DNA from: a virus
Length of the DNA: 64,000 nucleotides
IMG/VR virus record: IMGVR_UViG_3300023276_001086
Location: 1-64,000 of that record
Direction: 5' to 3' (one strand)
Of this stretch, positions 48,501-56,788 are shown one piece after another. The notes under the pieces are model-generated. The model did no database searches, was not told where the DNA came from, and saw only the letters and a program-made list of their open reading frames with translations. The translations under genes and the position numbers were made by a program. Positions within the stretch are counted from its first letter, which is position 1, and every line of letters starts with the position of its first letter.

Positions 48501-49383
48501 CCCCGGAATGGAGCACGGGACCGAGACTCCCACCGACAATCACGTCACGGTGCATCTCCTCGTCGTTGAACCCAATGGCTTGGATAATAGTGAGGTCGCT
48601 GAACTCTGCCTTGAGGGCGGCCACCATACCGGGGAACGTCGTGGCGGAACGCTCACCCATGGAGCTCTCACCGCGGTCGATGAACTCTGCGGTGGTCTCT
48701 TCACGAACACCCGGCGTAGCCTTGGCCAGGTTTGTGGCCCGTGTCGCAGCCGTCAGCCCAGTAACACCGATGATCTGTGACGCACCAATGTTGTAAGCCG
48801 TACCCGGTCGCTCGGCCTGGTAGTTGACATCAAAGTAGTAGAGGCCGCTCGAGTCAATGTTGAACAACATCTCCTCGGCGTTGATGCTCTGCGCCTGGGC
48901 CGGGAGATAACGCAAACCGTTGGCCGTATAACCAACGTTGGTCGTGCCGATGTTCGCCGACAACGGATTCTGGAAGTAGATACGAATCTTGACCCGGGCG
49001 TACCCGCCCAACGTCCGCGTCATGAAGAAGTTCGCCATGAGGCGATCAGCCTCAACTGACGTAAGCTGCTCGGGGTTAGCCAGCGAAAGCTGCCGCGAGA
49101 CACTACGGAACTCTCGACGAAGCGGCTCAAGGAGCGTGACCATTGGCTTGACGAACAAGTCAGCCAGTGCTCCCCCCTCCTCCACGAACAGCTGCGGGTG
49201 CTCCTGCTGAAGACGGGTCAGGATATAACTGAGCGTATCCGTCTCGAAAGGGTCCGGCTCTAGCCGCGCCACAAGCGGCTCTATCACCTGCACCGATGCC
49301 GGGGCGCCCCTATCCGTGTTGATAGTGGGGTCCATGGCCCGCAGGCGCTCCTGAATAAAGAGTCTCCAGCTGTCGATCGCCAT
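45520..49383 (-). CDS. Baseplate wedge protein (gpJ/gp47-like), enlarged
   Basis: 1,287 aa, far longer than typical gpJ (300-600). N-terminal helices (LQQEHPQLFVEEGGALADLF) and GYARVKIRIYFQNPLSANIG, then GTAYNIGASQIIGVTGL and RGESSMGERSATTFPG, are the recognised baseplate J pattern. Multiple beta insert domains follow, some with hook-like segments (VLIDVGNGTETVTFSGTSL, TDTIIAQINAQLSVAVAS). The C-terminus carries the J-type helical end (VRAAIEYRSGG). It builds the wedges of a contractile-tail baseplate. Adjacent to the W/gp25-like gene. Confidence 0.9.
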   Translation of the reverse strand: MAIDSWRLFIQERLRAMDPTINTDRGAPASVQVIEPLVARLEPDPFETDTLSYILTRLQQEHPQLFVEEGGALADLFVKPMVTLLEPLRREFRSVSRQLSLANPEQLTSVEADRLMANFFMTRTLGGYARVKIRIYFQNPLSANIGTTNVGYTANGLRYLPAQAQSINAEEMLFNIDSSGLYYFDVNYQAERPGTAYNIGASQIIGVTGLTAATRATNLAKATPGVREETTAEFIDRGESSMGERSATTFPGMVAALKAEFSDLTIIQAIGFNDEEMHRDVIVGGSLGPVLHSGADGSTSPTAALDNWTTLFDVTVPSIDFTVALGPIGTDLSGYSLEVWYNDGVAIVPHEFILGEVMGAAQLSIASQYDGDTSLPDGVVTPLEGHWTIRTASTITLSDIPGGILFPDVTNGETLTIPSNEIHVGGCADIYVRGGDIEENSLALSLVADEDVIARREDAQTDDASPGVVTLNDLLEVEYDNIVPGRTSLVIEEGTDAGSYRVLEKSWVGPGALVRLSETMTAPGTVTDLSYLLVDDIDIDLTDPREVRFEGEDLLTVAGLPIVETVSAAPTFAAVGVVDTDYVRILEGDDAGEYGIVSSGVSGNQLTIDTIMTTSSSPLGYEIYRKQDGVELPLLRVKTVELLDSNLDPTGAYVPYRHPVDVQSSSFQNPGREAKVGTNVSISQNTYLNAAAADTDTLQMVDEDGVATGEDLYALGVRAGDIVNINTTDNQGYYTVLAVGTHGLLATVDLLQLTSTVRWPTVSPADMEYEIGPPSYGSFRLYFLDPVTFEATYASALLSVELGATSLNFRPDPEVLDEILPSDTATPTAGWAALDVLLAPFELGGAVALDVPLYGVAEGDRLEITYAPLVGSVDLAAGGPYLTLDGATVLIDVGNGTETVTFSGTSLDTDTIIAQINAQLSVAVASKFENPSGPGEFYLMLRADRSITIRSNLGAGSDATDTIFGVARQTWNTWLVDGVFSGGAGPNAETNNDSPEKGFYLISTVFGGATGPISITDLAGTSWTAGALLGGAIIDELGHYLHIERFGRQRITSTTMADQVDENGLYYFDLECISQGYGNLWNIADDLQATVVGYGSEGWEITTEDDDTSYSMAEKPWLGISPRILVVGSDDDPGEKQELSGRSIQIVYERDPIVERVHDYMRDPQNRVLVSSPLAKSLLPIFVRAAIEYRSGGTEDDVRADLVALIDAILPENMLEVDDMANTIRTTGATKVTHPVVLLGIGHQRDRTIITERSVDQISSGRMSALIPDDDGTTSEGASYISLSRSI

Positions 49384-49385
49384 GA

Positions 49386-50039
49386 CTACAACCCCAACCC
49401 AACTACCGAACCGTTGCCGGCCTGATTTCCAATAGAAATTCGCCCCTCGAGGGTGAGGGTCTCCGGAAGAAATCGGGCCTCGGTCACCCTCGCATAAAGC
49501 AACCGCTCAGTCATACTCAGCCTTGGGTTATTGGCTTGGAGAGACATGATCTGTCGCCGAGATTCGTCAGCAGCCCTCTTGAAATCCGCGACCAGTGTCC
49601 CGCTGTTCGGCCGCTTGACGAGCTGCCCAACGGCCCGAAGAAGCCCACCACCGATCTTAGGAGAAAATGCGTCGGTACCAGGAGACTGAAGCATGATTTT
49701 CAAAAACGTCTGGATGAGTCTGGTGAACCCGTCAACCGTACCTGGCGTATCTGTGAGCCCGAAAGTGATGAAGCTCCTGTCGGTTCTCGTAAGCCGGTTA
49801 CTGGTCACGACAACGGAACGAATGGACTGCCCCACCTGCCCGGACGGGATCTGCGCAAGAAGCTCACGACTAGATGTGATGATAACGTCCGGGGACTTCA
49901 CTTCATTGATGAGCACATCCTGCGCAGAGTTGAAATCTACGCCCCCAACTGCCAGAGTCGGCGGGTTTGATCCCGCCACATGCGCCACCTGAGTGAGCTT
50001 GAGAATATCCCGAATCTCTATGAACTGAAGGTCAACCAT
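49386..50039 (-). CDS. gp25/W-like baseplate protein
   Basis: 217 aa. The central part ITFGLTDTPGTVDGFTRLIQ and SPGTDAFSPKIGGGLLRAVG resembles the gp25-like pattern of a Pro-Gly loop and Gly-rich turn. The C-terminus has LTMTERLLYARVTEAR-like helices followed by LEGRISIGNQAG. The N-terminal 60 residues are extra relative to the short gp25 family. Directly upstream of the J-like gene, the usual order in myovirus-type tails. Confidence 0.7.
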   Translation of the reverse strand: MVDLQFIEIRDILKLTQVAHVAGSNPPTLAVGGVDFNSAQDVLINEVKSPDVIITSSRELLAQIPSGQVGQSIRSVVVTSNRLTRTDRSFITFGLTDTPGTVDGFTRLIQTFLKIMLQSPGTDAFSPKIGGGLLRAVGQLVKRPNSGTLVADFKRAADESRRQIMSLQANNPRLSMTERLLYARVTEARFLPETLTLEGRISIGNQAGNGSVVGLGL

Positions 50040-50385
50040 CGTCCCCTACAGCTTCCACGTCCGGACCTGAACCATCTTCTCTGGTGTTGGTCGCCTGGGA
50101 GGAGTCACTACGGAGTTCAAACGCACTGGCTGGCATCCGACGAGCCTGCGCAACGGCATCGAGCACATCATGCTTCATTGATCGAATAGCACCGAGCTTG
50201 GAAGGACGAATCGCGCTCACGTCCTCCTCAATGTCCTGAATGGCCCGCGCAATCGTGTGCTCAAAGGTAGCGGCTGACACCCCTTCGGTAACCTCGCTGC
50301 CCCTCACAAAAGCGAAGCCCTGCGCCAGCACCTGTCGAATGTTGTCGGTCGACGCCTCGTTCTTACGCTCTTCTTCCGTCGTCAT
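50032..50385 (-). CDS. Hypothetical baseplate-region protein
   Basis: 117 aa. Helical (STDNIRQVLAQGFAFVRGS, TIARAIQDIEEDVSAIRPS) with a polar acidic C-terminus SGPDVEAVGDDG. Overlaps both neighbours by four to eight bases. No family recognised. Confidence 0.75.
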   Translation of the reverse strand: MTTEEERKNEASTDNIRQVLAQGFAFVRGSEVTEGVSAATFEHTIARAIQDIEEDVSAIRPSKLGAIRSMKHDVLDAVAQARRMPASAFELRSDSSQATNTREDGSGPDVEAVGDDG

Positions 50386-53372
50386 GTGCCTTCACGCTCG
50401 TTGACCCCGTGATAGTAATCTATCATCGTGTCCTCTGGGGGTTCCTCCTCAAAATCAGAGAAGTCATAATCAGGATGCTTATCCTCCTCCCAGGACTGGC
50501 GCAAACGAACAAATTCCGAGTCAAACCGGGCCTTAGCCCGACTACCGCGATTGACATCCTGCACTACGAATTCGTTCGCAGCAGCCTGAAATGCCTTGCT
50601 GAACGACGCGTTACCGGCTGTCGCGGCGAAGAACGTAGTGAACTCTCCCGTGATCAACATTTGCCGAGCTCGATCAAAGCCGTGCTCGAGCAGAGCCTGC
50701 AAAGCGGAATCCGCCGCAGCGATGGCCGACACGAAAAACGCATCGAGGATCGTCGTCAAGTCCGCCAGCTTGCTCTTCAGCATAGACACTCTGGTGTACG
50801 CCGTGTTTACCCTATCCCGACTCGGGGTCACCAGCAGGATGGGGCCCAACGCCCTATCAATCCAACTCAAGTCCTCCCCGAATGGCGGAAGCGTACCGGC
50901 CACCCAAAGATCCAAAGTGTCTATGAATGTCTGGTACATGACGAACGCCCCAGACTGAATACTGAACCCCTCCACACTAAGCGCGAACGAGGGATCGAGA
51001 CTGGGGGATACGACCAGCACACCATCGCCGAGCTGGGCAGTAGAAGTGATCGTAGCCTGCTCCGCGCTAATACCGTCCAGCACCAAGTCCCCAACACGGA
51101 TATGAAGACGTGACACATCAAGCGCCCGCCACCCGTAAACGGGATCCCGGTACTCGAGCTCGAGCTCGTTGACCATGGCAGTGTGGGTGATACCGTCGAG
51201 ACCCAAAAGGTCACGAGCCGAGTCAGTGGGATGGTCAAGCTCAACCACCCCAGTTAGCCCAGCATCCAGGGACGTAATCTCGAGGACCTCATGGTAGACC
51301 ACAACCGTGTGCATCAGATCCGCTGTGTTGTCCCTGAGCCTCCTGCTGAGGGTCAGCTCAACCGAGCTGGCGCCCGAGTTCCAGGCGTACCCGGCGAGCT
51401 GGTAGGCACCCCGGTTGTCCCCGCTGGCGACGTTGACCTTCAATTCAGCAAAGGCCGGCCAGTCCCCGGTGGGGTCCGCCGTGACTGGAATAGACAAAAC
51501 CGTATCGCTGTCACGCACCGCCCGACCGGAATTGAGAACATCCTGACGCAGCATCCGGGCAACTGCGTCGACCGAGAAAGTGCTGTCATTGTTGAGCATG
51601 TTGACGAGCGCGGCCCCGGAGACGTCAGCCTCTCGTGACTCCTGGTGTCGAGTGAGGCCGATTGTGCTCAGACATCGCGCGCTGGGGGTACCGGCAACAT
51701 CACCCAGTATTGTGATGATCGAACCTTCGCCATCGAGCTCGGAGGTTATCGACACACGATCCCCAGAAGTACTCGCCGTAAACCCAGCCCCGCCAGCGTC
51801 GTCGATTGCGTAGGCCACCGTGTCCACGGTACCTACTGGACCAGCTGGGACGAGATAGTCTGGCCAATCCCCCTCCGGAAGATCGACTGCAACAAAGGCT
51901 GGATCATCGTTAGCCTTGATCCATATTTCGCTATTTCCGTCCCAACCAGTCGACCTCGTAGCAGGTGTGCTGCCCCCGTCCCCGGAGTACCAAGGTGCGA
52001 GACCAGAAGCATAAGAGAAGCCATTGGTCACTACCATGCTCCTCTGCGCGTAACTGGTCGGAGGCGACACCACGCTGTAGGCGATACTGACCTCATTCGC
52101 GCCCGTCACGGTTACAGTAATCTCAGGTCGAATACTGTCCGTCCACATGGCGACGTTATCCAGATCCGTCTGGATCTGCGCCCCAGTCCTCGTCCCAGTA
52201 TTGAGCTCGCACTCGTAATGAGTCCCATCCACGGCAATATGGAACATCTCAGTTCCAGCGGCGATGGTGAAGTCCCCCACCTTCGATACGAGCGGCCACG
52301 GGACTACCAAGTCAGGACCAATAGCAAAGTCTCCCGCCACGCTCCCCATAACCGTAGCGGCCTTGATACCGGAATGGTACGACGGCGAACTCACAGGAAA
52401 GAGATCTGCAACAAGCGGGGATCCATTCAGGTCCGAGAAGCTCAACAGGTTCGTAGGCAACAAGGCCGCCGAATCGTAAAGCGGGTAGGGCGCACTGATG
52501 GTACCCGTAGCAACCGGAGCCGTACCCTCACCATGAGCGGTGAGCCGATACAGGGGGTCCGACGATACCAACTGGGAGAACTTGGCCGTCCCGGGGATAG
52601 GCAGGGTGGCCAGTGCCTTGACCACACTCTCATTGGCCAGCAGTGTCAGGAGGGCCTGCCGCGCCTGGAGGATGCGCTCCTCGCCCGTCAAGCCCTCAAG
52701 CACCTCGTACAAGTCGTCAAGCTGACTGAAGGCACGCAGTACTTGTCGCTGACCTACCCTAGAAGACAACTTCCCACTGGTGAACTCCGACAGCGCCGAC
52801 TGAATACTACCCACACTAGAGAGAAGTCGCGTGTGCTCATCCTTCAGGCTGGCAAAACTGGTGGACACATCGACCTTCGCCTCACCGGAGGGTCGAACGA
52901 TATCGGTCACAGGCGCTGTCGACCCACGCGGAACAAAAGTCATCTTGACTGTACGGGAGAGCTCCCTCTTAGCCCGAGTCAGCGCCTGCTGGTAACGACG
53001 GTACTCCGAACCAGCGAGACTCCCACTCCGAGACAAGGAGGAGTCCATAGCCTGCAAACTGTTGCGCGCACTAGCGATAGAGGACACATCGTTGACAGGT
53101 CGGTTCGGCATGGCCAGGTCGTCAATAGCGTCGAGGAGGTCGTCACACAACGCGTCCTCTGCATTGATGATTTGCTTGATGCCGTTACGGGCTAGGTAGA
53201 TCAGGTAGAAGACGACATCGGGGTCGTACAAGAGAACGGAGTAAACAATCTCCATGATCTCCGTGAACTCGGTCGCAGTATCGAGAGGTCCCAGAGAGTC
53301 CTGCTGGAAAGACAGGGTTCCCTGGACCAACGACCCAACAGCTGCTGATTTCTCGTCACTGCTGTAGCTCAC
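50382..53372 (-). CDS. Large baseplate/tail structural protein with helical ends and beta core
   Basis: 996 aa. Residues 1-260 are helical (ALTRAKRELSRTVKMTFVPR). Residues about 260-790 are beta-rich with hook-like units (TDLDNVAMWTDSIRPEITVT, DVAGTPSARCLSTIGL). Residues about 800-996 are helical again (RVSMLKSKLADLTTILDAFF) with an acidic tail (DFSDFEEEPPEDTM). It fits a baseplate spoke or hub-attached protein by position next to gp25- and J-like genes. Not recognised as a named family. Confidence 0.8.
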   Translation of the reverse strand: MSYSSDEKSAAVGSLVQGTLSFQQDSLGPLDTATEFTEIMEIVYSVLLYDPDVVFYLIYLARNGIKQIINAEDALCDDLLDAIDDLAMPNRPVNDVSSIASARNSLQAMDSSLSRSGSLAGSEYRRYQQALTRAKRELSRTVKMTFVPRGSTAPVTDIVRPSGEAKVDVSTSFASLKDEHTRLLSSVGSIQSALSEFTSGKLSSRVGQRQVLRAFSQLDDLYEVLEGLTGEERILQARQALLTLLANESVVKALATLPIPGTAKFSQLVSSDPLYRLTAHGEGTAPVATGTISAPYPLYDSAALLPTNLLSFSDLNGSPLVADLFPVSSPSYHSGIKAATVMGSVAGDFAIGPDLVVPWPLVSKVGDFTIAAGTEMFHIAVDGTHYECELNTGTRTGAQIQTDLDNVAMWTDSIRPEITVTVTGANEVSIAYSVVSPPTSYAQRSMVVTNGFSYASGLAPWYSGDGGSTPATRSTGWDGNSEIWIKANDDPAFVAVDLPEGDWPDYLVPAGPVGTVDTVAYAIDDAGGAGFTASTSGDRVSITSELDGEGSIITILGDVAGTPSARCLSTIGLTRHQESREADVSGAALVNMLNNDSTFSVDAVARMLRQDVLNSGRAVRDSDTVLSIPVTADPTGDWPAFAELKVNVASGDNRGAYQLAGYAWNSGASSVELTLSRRLRDNTADLMHTVVVYHEVLEITSLDAGLTGVVELDHPTDSARDLLGLDGITHTAMVNELELEYRDPVYGWRALDVSRLHIRVGDLVLDGISAEQATITSTAQLGDGVLVVSPSLDPSFALSVEGFSIQSGAFVMYQTFIDTLDLWVAGTLPPFGEDLSWIDRALGPILLVTPSRDRVNTAYTRVSMLKSKLADLTTILDAFFVSAIAAADSALQALLEHGFDRARQMLITGEFTTFFAATAGNASFSKAFQAAANEFVVQDVNRGSRAKARFDSEFVRLRQSWEEDKHPDYDFSDFEEEPPEDTMIDYYHGVNEREGT

Positions 53373-53724
53373 GTTTCTTCTTCCTCACAGCCGCCAACAC
53401 AGTCTTGAGCTCCCCGAAACCCTCACCCCTGAGTTCCCAAACTGTTCTGGCAACTTGGTCATGATCCAGGTGGAGAATATCACAGACCCAGACAAAGCTC
53501 ATGGGCTGGTCCGCATCATCCGGGGAGATCCGAAAGATCCAGCTGAAGGAAGTATCGTAGAGCTTCTTACGCTGCTGAAGGCTACAGTCTTGGTAGGTGT
53601 ACAGATCCCGTAACGTGCGGAGCAGTATGCTCCAACACATGGTCCTCAACGACTCGAGGTCCCTTTGGGCCTCCCAGCTGTGCTGGTCCCACTCATCCTC
53701 GAAGTCCCGCTTGAGCGCAATCAT
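53356..53724 (-). CDS. Hypothetical helical tail-region protein
   Basis: 122 aa. Helical with Trp/Arg pairs (MIALKRDFEDEWDQHSWEAQ) and several Cys (TMCWSILLRTLRDLYTYQDC). C-terminus basic (LAAVRKKKRELQQ). Overlaps neighbours by four and 17 bases. Possibly a chaperone or connector; no family seen. Confidence 0.75.
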   Translation of the reverse strand: MIALKRDFEDEWDQHSWEAQRDLESLRTMCWSILLRTLRDLYTYQDCSLQQRKKLYDTSFSWIFRISPDDADQPMSFVWVCDILHLDHDQVARTVWELRGEGFGELKTVLAAVRKKKRELQQ

Positions 53725-54674
53725 GTCACTGTAATGGCGAGCGCCGTATAGGTCACGGGCTGGTCGGGGAAGGTCACTATGCTGGTGTCGGACCTGGTTG
53801 CCTCGATAGTCGTAGCTCCCGAAGCTACACCCATGATTCGGAGTGTTCCGTCCTCCTGGAGCTGCACAGTGGCCACACCAACGTCACTGCTAGTGAAAAC
53901 CACATCCCGGTCCAGTGGATCCAGAGTCTGCCCATCGGAAGACATGATGGTCAACACCACATCGGAATAGGCACTCACGGCTACGGAGAGTGGGTTGGGT
54001 ACGAAGGTGATCTCGGAGACCACCGGGAAGAGCAAATCGAGCAAACTCACCGAAGACGCATCGGGTACCTTGATCACCCGACGTGAGTGGGCAAAGCCCT
54101 GCACCAACGCAGAAACCTCAGCAACGCGGTACAGATCGATCTCGACGTAGCCATCGGCATCAGTACGAGTGATGATCTTGTCCCCCATGACGCCGATACC
54201 GTCAACGACCAGGGGACTGAGGTCCGCTTGATCCTCGTTGTAGCAAACGGGAATGAAGTGGATATCCATGTTGGCTAGCGGCCGACCAGACATGTCGACA
54301 AAGTACCCCGAGCAACGACACATGCGGGGATCCGTCGCCGTCGGCAACGACCTGGTCTGCCCTTGAACCGAGAAGTAGTTAGTCCCTGTCGGTGACCCGG
54401 CCGCCGGCGAGTAGACATCAATAGACTGGGGCGTCTTGCTATCATCCCCAAGCAAGCCGTCGAAAGACACACCGGTCTTGCTCATGCGAATGGTGTACAC
54501 CTCCGGAACAACCTCACCATTGAGCATCAGCTCGCAGTAAGACTCCCCACCAGAGAGGGCAGTGGTGTTCTGCGTAACAAAAACGTCAAGAGAGTCATAG
54601 GCCTGCACGAGAACACCCTCGAGAGGGGCGTCGACCTCATCAACTGCGTAGACTCGGACTGTCTCAATAGCCAT
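53721..54674 (-). CDS. Tail structural protein with regulatory-like and Big domains
   Basis: 317 aa. The N-terminal 100 residues are beta-rich. The middle part (FVDMSGRPLANMDIHFIPV through TRTDADGYVEIDLYR) is a carboxypeptidase-regulatory-like sandwich, closely patterned on the gene at 55000-55944. The C-terminal 85 residues (VVFTSSDVGVATVQLQEDGT) are a bacterial Ig-like (Big) domain. Structural role in baseplate or tail-tip decoration. Confidence 0.8.
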   Translation of the reverse strand: MAIETVRVYAVDEVDAPLEGVLVQAYDSLDVFVTQNTTALSGGESYCELMLNGEVVPEVYTIRMSKTGVSFDGLLGDDSKTPQSIDVYSPAAGSPTGTNYFSVQGQTRSLPTATDPRMCRCSGYFVDMSGRPLANMDIHFIPVCYNEDQADLSPLVVDGIGVMGDKIITRTDADGYVEIDLYRVAEVSALVQGFAHSRRVIKVPDASSVSLLDLLFPVVSEITFVPNPLSVAVSAYSDVVLTIMSSDGQTLDPLDRDVVFTSSDVGVATVQLQEDGTLRIMGVASGATTIEATRSDTSIVTFPDQPVTYTALAITVT

Positions 54675-55000
54675 TAGCCGTGGAAGCCCTTCAGCTCCGT
54701 GCCCAGCCGACTGTTGTTTACCGCCGCCTGCTGGATATGTGCCGCCTGAATGCCGCCCCCACCGCCGCCCATCGTCAACATTGGGCTCACCCCAGACCCA
54801 GCCAGGCTCATCCGAAGCTGCGCGTTTGAATTAGCGCGCATCTGCTGAAGATTACCCTCCTGGGACATCCGCTCCCGCGTGTGCCGATTCTCACGACCAG
54901 CCAGCATAGTCGTAGTCCGGAGCTCATCCATTTTAGCTTCCCGAGTCGCCCGCCGGGCCAGCGCAAAAAGGGCACCGATAGTAAAAGCCTTACCCAGCAT
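54674..55000 (-). CDS. Hypothetical helical protein
   Basis: 108 aa. N-terminal hydrophobic helix (MLGKAFTIGALFALARR), charged coiled-coil middle (GRENRHTRERMSQEGNLQQM), then a Met/Gly-rich tail (LTMGGGGGGIQAAHIQQAA). Joined to neighbours by one-base overlaps. Might be a chaperone or minor tail protein. Confidence 0.7.
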   Translation of the reverse strand: MLGKAFTIGALFALARRATREAKMDELRTTTMLAGRENRHTRERMSQEGNLQQMRANSNAQLRMSLAGSGVSPMLTMGGGGGGIQAAHIQQAAVNNSRLGTELKGFHG

Positions 55001-55944
55001 CAGGTCCTCCTCACGGCCGCAGGAATGTCCGGGACCTGAATCTGGAACACATCATCAGCAGCGGCCACCTCACCGAGCACGTCAAACTCCGTCCCTGATG
55101 ACGGCACCGTAATCTGTCTGGTAATCCCAGTACCTGCGATGGACACGTCCACGATCGCCCCCTTGATGAGCATCACTTCGGCGTGCCCAGCAGTATCAGT
55201 GTAAACCGGTACAACCCCGCGTACTACCCCCACGGTATCCACCACGAGCGCGCCGGGTATGTACACAGGATGAAAGGTTATTCTCCTCTCAGCTATCGGC
55301 GAGCCGTCCACAGTCGCGAGATCCAACACTCCCTTGATGAGATAGCTCGCCCCGATGATCGAGCCGATATCACCCTGAATGGGGTCGCTGGTCGTCGACA
55401 CAGCCGCCGTCGAGCTGTTGTAGTACTGCGTCTGATAGTAGTAGCTGGAGTCGCCGCTCTGGTCGTCATACTCGTAGTCGTCCTGCAACGCGACGAGCAG
55501 GATGCGTTCATCCTCACCGTTGTCGATATCGTCCAGCACGAAGCCAAGCTCGGCCAGCGCCGTGCCCCCGGTGATCTCGAGCACCGAACTCGTCCCAGTG
55601 GTGTCGCTCGTGAGCCGAATCGCCCCGCCCTCTTCGGAGGCCGTAAGGCCAGTTGAGTTGTCGTTGATGAAGTCGACGGTGTCGTCGGCGTTGATCGGAT
55701 CAGCTGTAGCGAAGGTGATTGTCTGCTCAGAGCCCTCGTCCACCTTCAACAACAGCGTCAGGGCGTTGAGCGTGAACGAGGCGGTCTCGGTGCTGAGAAT
55801 GGTCGCTTCGGTATCAGCGGCCGCGGTGATCTCCGTATAGGTCCCGCCCTCGCCGTCCTCCGAGCGATAGACACGCATCTGATCGAACAGGGTCATGACG
55901 TTCGCCAGGTTGCCCACGAATATCTTCAGCTTGATGACGGCCAT
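55000..55944 (-). CDS. Tail structural protein with hook-like and regulatory-like domains
   Basis: 314 aa. Residues 45-130 have the repeated-hook style pattern EQTITFATADPINADDTVDF, then SEEGGAIRLTSDTTGTSSV with LEITGGTALAELGF, common in phage and flagellar outer proteins. The following region (IAERRITFHPVYIPG, VYTDTAGHAEVMLIKGA) mirrors the 53721-54674 protein. A Tyr/Asp-rich loop (YEYDDQSGDSSYYYQTQYY) lies between. Structural; precise position in the tail unknown. Confidence 0.75.
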   Translation of the reverse strand: MAVIKLKIFVGNLANVMTLFDQMRVYRSEDGEGGTYTEITAAADTEATILSTETASFTLNALTLLLKVDEGSEQTITFATADPINADDTVDFINDNSTGLTASEEGGAIRLTSDTTGTSSVLEITGGTALAELGFVLDDIDNGEDERILLVALQDDYEYDDQSGDSSYYYQTQYYNSSTAAVSTTSDPIQGDIGSIIGASYLIKGVLDLATVDGSPIAERRITFHPVYIPGALVVDTVGVVRGVVPVYTDTAGHAEVMLIKGAIVDVSIAGTGITRQITVPSSGTEFDVLGEVAAADDVFQIQVPDIPAAVRRT

Positions 55945-56247
55945 CTACTCCTCCTCCTCCGCCCTTCGGATCGTGGGGGCCAGGTCCTCGGCCGAGAGGA
56001 TGGTCGGTTCACTGGAGCCCGTGGTCTGGTCAGGGCTCTTCGCTCCACGCATCTCCGGCTTGAGCTCCACGCCAGACAGTGTCACAGGTGCCCCGGCCGG
56101 ACCCCCTACTATGGGCGGCACCGTGCAGCGCAAGGTGGGCCGAACCTCTACGGTGGCCACCAGCGTGGGTGCGTCACAGACCTCAACCTCTACCAGCCCT
56201 GAATGGTGCCAGCCGTCAGTAATCGCTGATAGGGCTGTGAGTGCCAT
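55945..56247 (-). CDS. Small structural-region protein
   Basis: 100 aa. Begins MALTALSAITDGWHHSGLVE. Beta-like middle with two Cys, acidic/Arg C-terminus IRRAEEEE. Abuts the next gene and overlaps the previous one by one base. No family recognised. Confidence 0.7.
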   Translation of the reverse strand: MALTALSAITDGWHHSGLVEVEVCDAPTLVATVEVRPTLRCTVPPIVGGPAGAPVTLSGVELKPEMRGAKSPDQTTGSSEPTILSAEDLAPTIRRAEEEE

Positions 56248-56786
56248 TACTCCTTCACCAACGTCATCGTCTGCAAGCGGTTCGCCCCATAGTGCAGCGA
56301 GTCCACCAGGTACTCCGCAATCGTCCCAGTCTCAGCCACGCCACCCTCTGTCGAGGCCAGGGTATTGACCTTCGTATCGAAGACGCGAAGACGCGCCGTG
56401 AGCAACATGCTATTCGCGTCGTAGGTACACTTGTCGATCCGCGTGTTCTCCTTGTTGAGCCCGAGGAGCCGGATGATCATGGCGGCCAAGTCGTCGAGGC
56501 CCTCCTGGGTCACGAAGATCTGCTCAGCCTCCCTCGAGTAACTGATGTGCTCGATGCTGTGTGCGGCATCTGCATACACGATGAAGAGGGCCGAGTAGGA
56601 TCCGACACTCGACGGAACCCACGATCCCTCGTACCTCCCCTTGGCGATGTGCGTGAGGTCGACGACAGCGAGCGGGGTGGCATTCCCCGGCTCATAAATC
56701 TCAGCCTGGGGGTACATGCCAACGCCGCCGTCAGGCAGCGCCTCGACAAGCGTCACCGTGCCCCCAACTGTCGCCGGTATCGTCAT
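56247..56786 (-). CDS. Phage structural protein with a beta domain and LGL-ENxxID helix
   Basis: 179 aa. The first half is an Ig-like sandwich (PQAEIYEPGNATPLAVVDLT, RYEGSWVPSSVGSYSALFIV). Then MIIRLLGLNKENTRIDKCTY and LTARLRVFDTKVNTLASTEG form a pattern that recurs in small structural proteins of many tailed phages. No named function. Confidence 0.75.
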   Translation of the reverse strand: MTIPATVGGTVTLVEALPDGGVGMYPQAEIYEPGNATPLAVVDLTHIAKGRYEGSWVPSSVGSYSALFIVYADAAHSIEHISYSREAEQIFVTQEGLDDLAAMIIRLLGLNKENTRIDKCTYDANSMLLTARLRVFDTKVNTLASTEGGVAETGTIAEYLVDSLHYGANRLQTMTLVKE

Positions 56787-56788
56787 CG

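Noticed and set aside
51645-53195. 516-codon frame on the plus strand
   Set aside because: Antisense shadow of the 996-aa tail gene; Arg/His-rich composition without domain pattern.
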